A DNA stretch of 8,968 nt. Origin: Chitinispirillaceae bacterium. Lineage in GTDB: Bacteria; Fibrobacterota; Chitinivibrionia; Chitinivibrionales; Chitinispirillaceae. Below the pieces are notes generated by a model. It searched no databases. It worked only from the letters and a program-made list of their open reading frames with translations, and was not told where the DNA came from. Positions 8,301-8,968 of the stretch are shown piece by piece (positions within the stretch are counted from its first letter, which is position 1; the number at the start of each line of letters is the position of its first letter). Both the position numbers and the translations under genes were made by a program. Location of the stretch: assembly GCA_016926315.1 (NCBI GenBank), contig JAFGOU010000575.1:1-8968 (forward strand), given 5' to 3'.

Positions 8301-8968
8301 AGGTCAGGAAATTTCGCCGCCCTATCCGCTCGCCGACTGGTTTACTGTTGTCAATGGTTCCGGCGAGCCGGGCGAAAAGGCGGTTTTTCTCATCGGCTCG
8401 GGAGAAAAAGAGGTGCAGGTTCTTTTTGAGGTCGAGCATAAAAATGCGATTGTACAGAAAAAGTGGCTGACGCTCTCAAAAAGCCAGAAGCGTATCGAAG
8501 TGCCGATCGAGGAAAAACACCGGGGCAATTTCAGCGTCCATTTTTCCTGGGTTAAAAACGGCCGCAGCTACCGGCACGACGAACAGATCACCGTGCCCTG
8601 GACCAATAAGGAACTGGCATTTTCCTTCGAAACCTTTCGCGACAAGCTGCAGCCGGGCCAGAAAGAGGAATGGAAGATAAAAATCTCCGGCCCCAAAAAG
8701 GACAGAGTCGCGGCTGAAATGGTCGCCGCGATGTATGACGCGTCGCTGGATGCGTTCAGGCCCCACAACTGGTATTTTGCCATCAATCCCCAGCAGGGGA
8801 TAAGCCTGAGCTGGGATATGGGGAGGCAGTTCGGCTGTGCCCAGGCGGAAATGATGAATGAAGGATGGAACCCTTCATCGACATGCCCGGTAATGAACTA
8901 CCCGCAGCTGGACTGGTTCGGTTTTTCAGGCGGGTCCTGGTACGGGGGCGGGGGTTACGGGGACGGCC
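5341..8968 (+). CDS. Large alpha-2-macroglobulin-like protein (Bacteroidota type), N-terminal 1209 residues, cut by window end
   Basis: The ATG at 5341 has AGGAG 5 nt before it. The frame is open for 1209 residues to the edge. Residues 5-23 form a hydrophobic anchor after MKRK, with no lipobox Cys, so a membrane-anchored periplasmic form is likely. Residues 50-390 are mostly helical and end in AIKKHPTSYGACQC, as in Bacteroidota A2M-like proteins. A macroglobulin-type series follows: MG1-like at about 393-500, another at 503-610 (YVRDRETGSPL), the MG2 signature DRSIYRPGQTVYFKG around Y631, an MG unit opening with EEYKRPKFEVEP at 713, and one from about 845. A bait-region/A2M_N_2-like domain at about 990-1140 ends in MYDASLDAF (M1131). 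The last residues are Gly/aromatic-rich (SGGSWYGGGGYGDG). Family members trap or block proteases, or act as envelope structural proteins. The thioester region and TED domain would lie beyond the window, so inhibitory chemistry cannot be judged. C860-C861 are adjacent cysteines. The gene is divergent from the secreted metalloprotease. Confidence 0.92.
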   Translation, partial: MKRKTAAIIVLLTGVVIAGVVIGKDHHFFDLAVSHALHGAQSSGGTVDTAAWKRIDSLVNKGLTESALSEVETVYQRNKKSKNAVGIVKSLMYRMRLESYKEEQSMVKAIRRLEQETAAAEGALKAILHSVTAEVYWRFYQENRWQFYDRTRTVSFKQDDITTWDLAKIVGMTLAHYEKSLEDKKLLRAADLKHYRGILLATGSLDKRRPTLYDFLAHRAVDMFMNSETDLSQPNFQFQLDKKEYFSRYPEFLSLRLTTRDSLSFKFRALAILQDLIAFHKGDADIEALIDADLKRLDFVRRYSTIEDRDSLYLRSLEWLEDRCGNNAIAAEVRFQIAQWYAQKGREYQPGKVDAYKWFGKKAVDICAGAIKKHPTSYGACQCATLKDEIVAKTISVEVEEVTLPDKPFRVFISWKNLTQVWFRAIAMDEREYVKLRETLGYHEQEKFVASIRTRKPAAEWNTPIPDDGDFQTHSAEMKSPALPLGFYVLIASANADFSYPRNGIAVSSIRVSRIAYFGRTIKNEYELYVRDRETGSPLAKATVKKIERVYDQKTRAQSDVVKGTYTTDAEGRVVFPSPFSAKNHYGNPFRIEIVRDHDLLVSDREFYHYRLSASKDSRIQTFFFTDRSIYRPGQTVYFKGIVLRRWGDSSAIVARHTTTVEFRDVNYQKIETQTLTTNDYGTISGTFTVPAGVVNGQMSIQDKGGLVYFAVEEYKRPKFEVEPDPVKGAYRLEELVKVTGRARAYAGSPVDGAQVSYRVVRSTSYSPWYGSWGFWFPPSPEMEIVTGSTVTNDTGGYAVSFKALPDRSVSRSYAPVFTYTVFVDVVDKSGETRSARQSVAAGYAALTLSIEVPQNVEKCCDTAFPIVAANLNGVPEPVKGSVKIFRLKTPVAPLHRRLWSEPDKFLISKREYHHLFPGKPYSNDDRVDIWPKEKEVLSRPFNTKTDTVLTISQLKTWPQGMYVLEAQTKDAFGQEVKCSQYFTLYSGQEISPPYPLADWFTVVNGSGEPGEKAVFLIGSGEKEVQVLFEVEHKNAIVQKKWLTLSKSQKRIEVPIEEKHRGNFSVHFSWVKNGRSYRHDEQITVPWTNKELAFSFETFRDKLQPGQKEEWKIKISGPKKDRVAAEMVAAMYDASLDAFRPHNWYFAINPQQGISLSWDMGRQFGCAQAEMMNEGWNPSSTCPVMNYPQLDWFGFSGGSWYGGGGYGDG

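Overview
The window looks like part of a bacterial chromosome, most likely from the FCB (Fibrobacterota-Chlorobi-Bacteroidota) side of the tree. The pointers are a secreted metalloprotease ending in a type IX secretion/FlgD-like C-terminal domain, a Bacteroidota-style alpha-2-macroglobulin-like protein, and a VIT+VWA protein. This is inference from protein family style; no rRNA or marker gene is present. GC is moderate to high, and coding third positions favour G/C. No tRNA, rRNA, CRISPR array, insertion sequence or phage gene was seen.

Layout: three genes run on the minus strand and one on the plus strand. From the left edge, 1-1804 (minus, cut by the window edge) encodes an exported VIT+VWA protein related in architecture to inter-alpha-trypsin-inhibitor heavy chains. 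Only 38 nt upstream of it, 1843-2973 (minus) encodes a second exported VWA protein with an altered metal site, and the pair is probably one operon read from about 2973 toward 1. A 346-nt non-coding stretch (2974-3319) follows. It holds a rho-independent terminator for the next gene, a perfect GC-rich palindrome and a dyad in the promoter region of the VWA pair. Then 3320-5002 (minus) encodes a secreted zinc metalloprotease with the HExxHxxGxxH signature and a C-terminal sorting-type domain.

A 338-nt divergent intergenic region (5003-5340) separates the protease from 5341-8968 (plus, cut by the right edge), the first 1209 residues of a very large alpha-2-macroglobulin-like protein with an N-terminal membrane anchor.

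All four products are predicted to work outside the cytoplasm. A possible theme, which is inference only, is envelope protease biology: a secreted protease beside an A2M-type protease trap, with VWA adhesion/complex-forming proteins alongside. Both the leftmost and rightmost genes extend beyond the window, so the VWA protein's C-terminus and the A2M thioester region cannot be judged.
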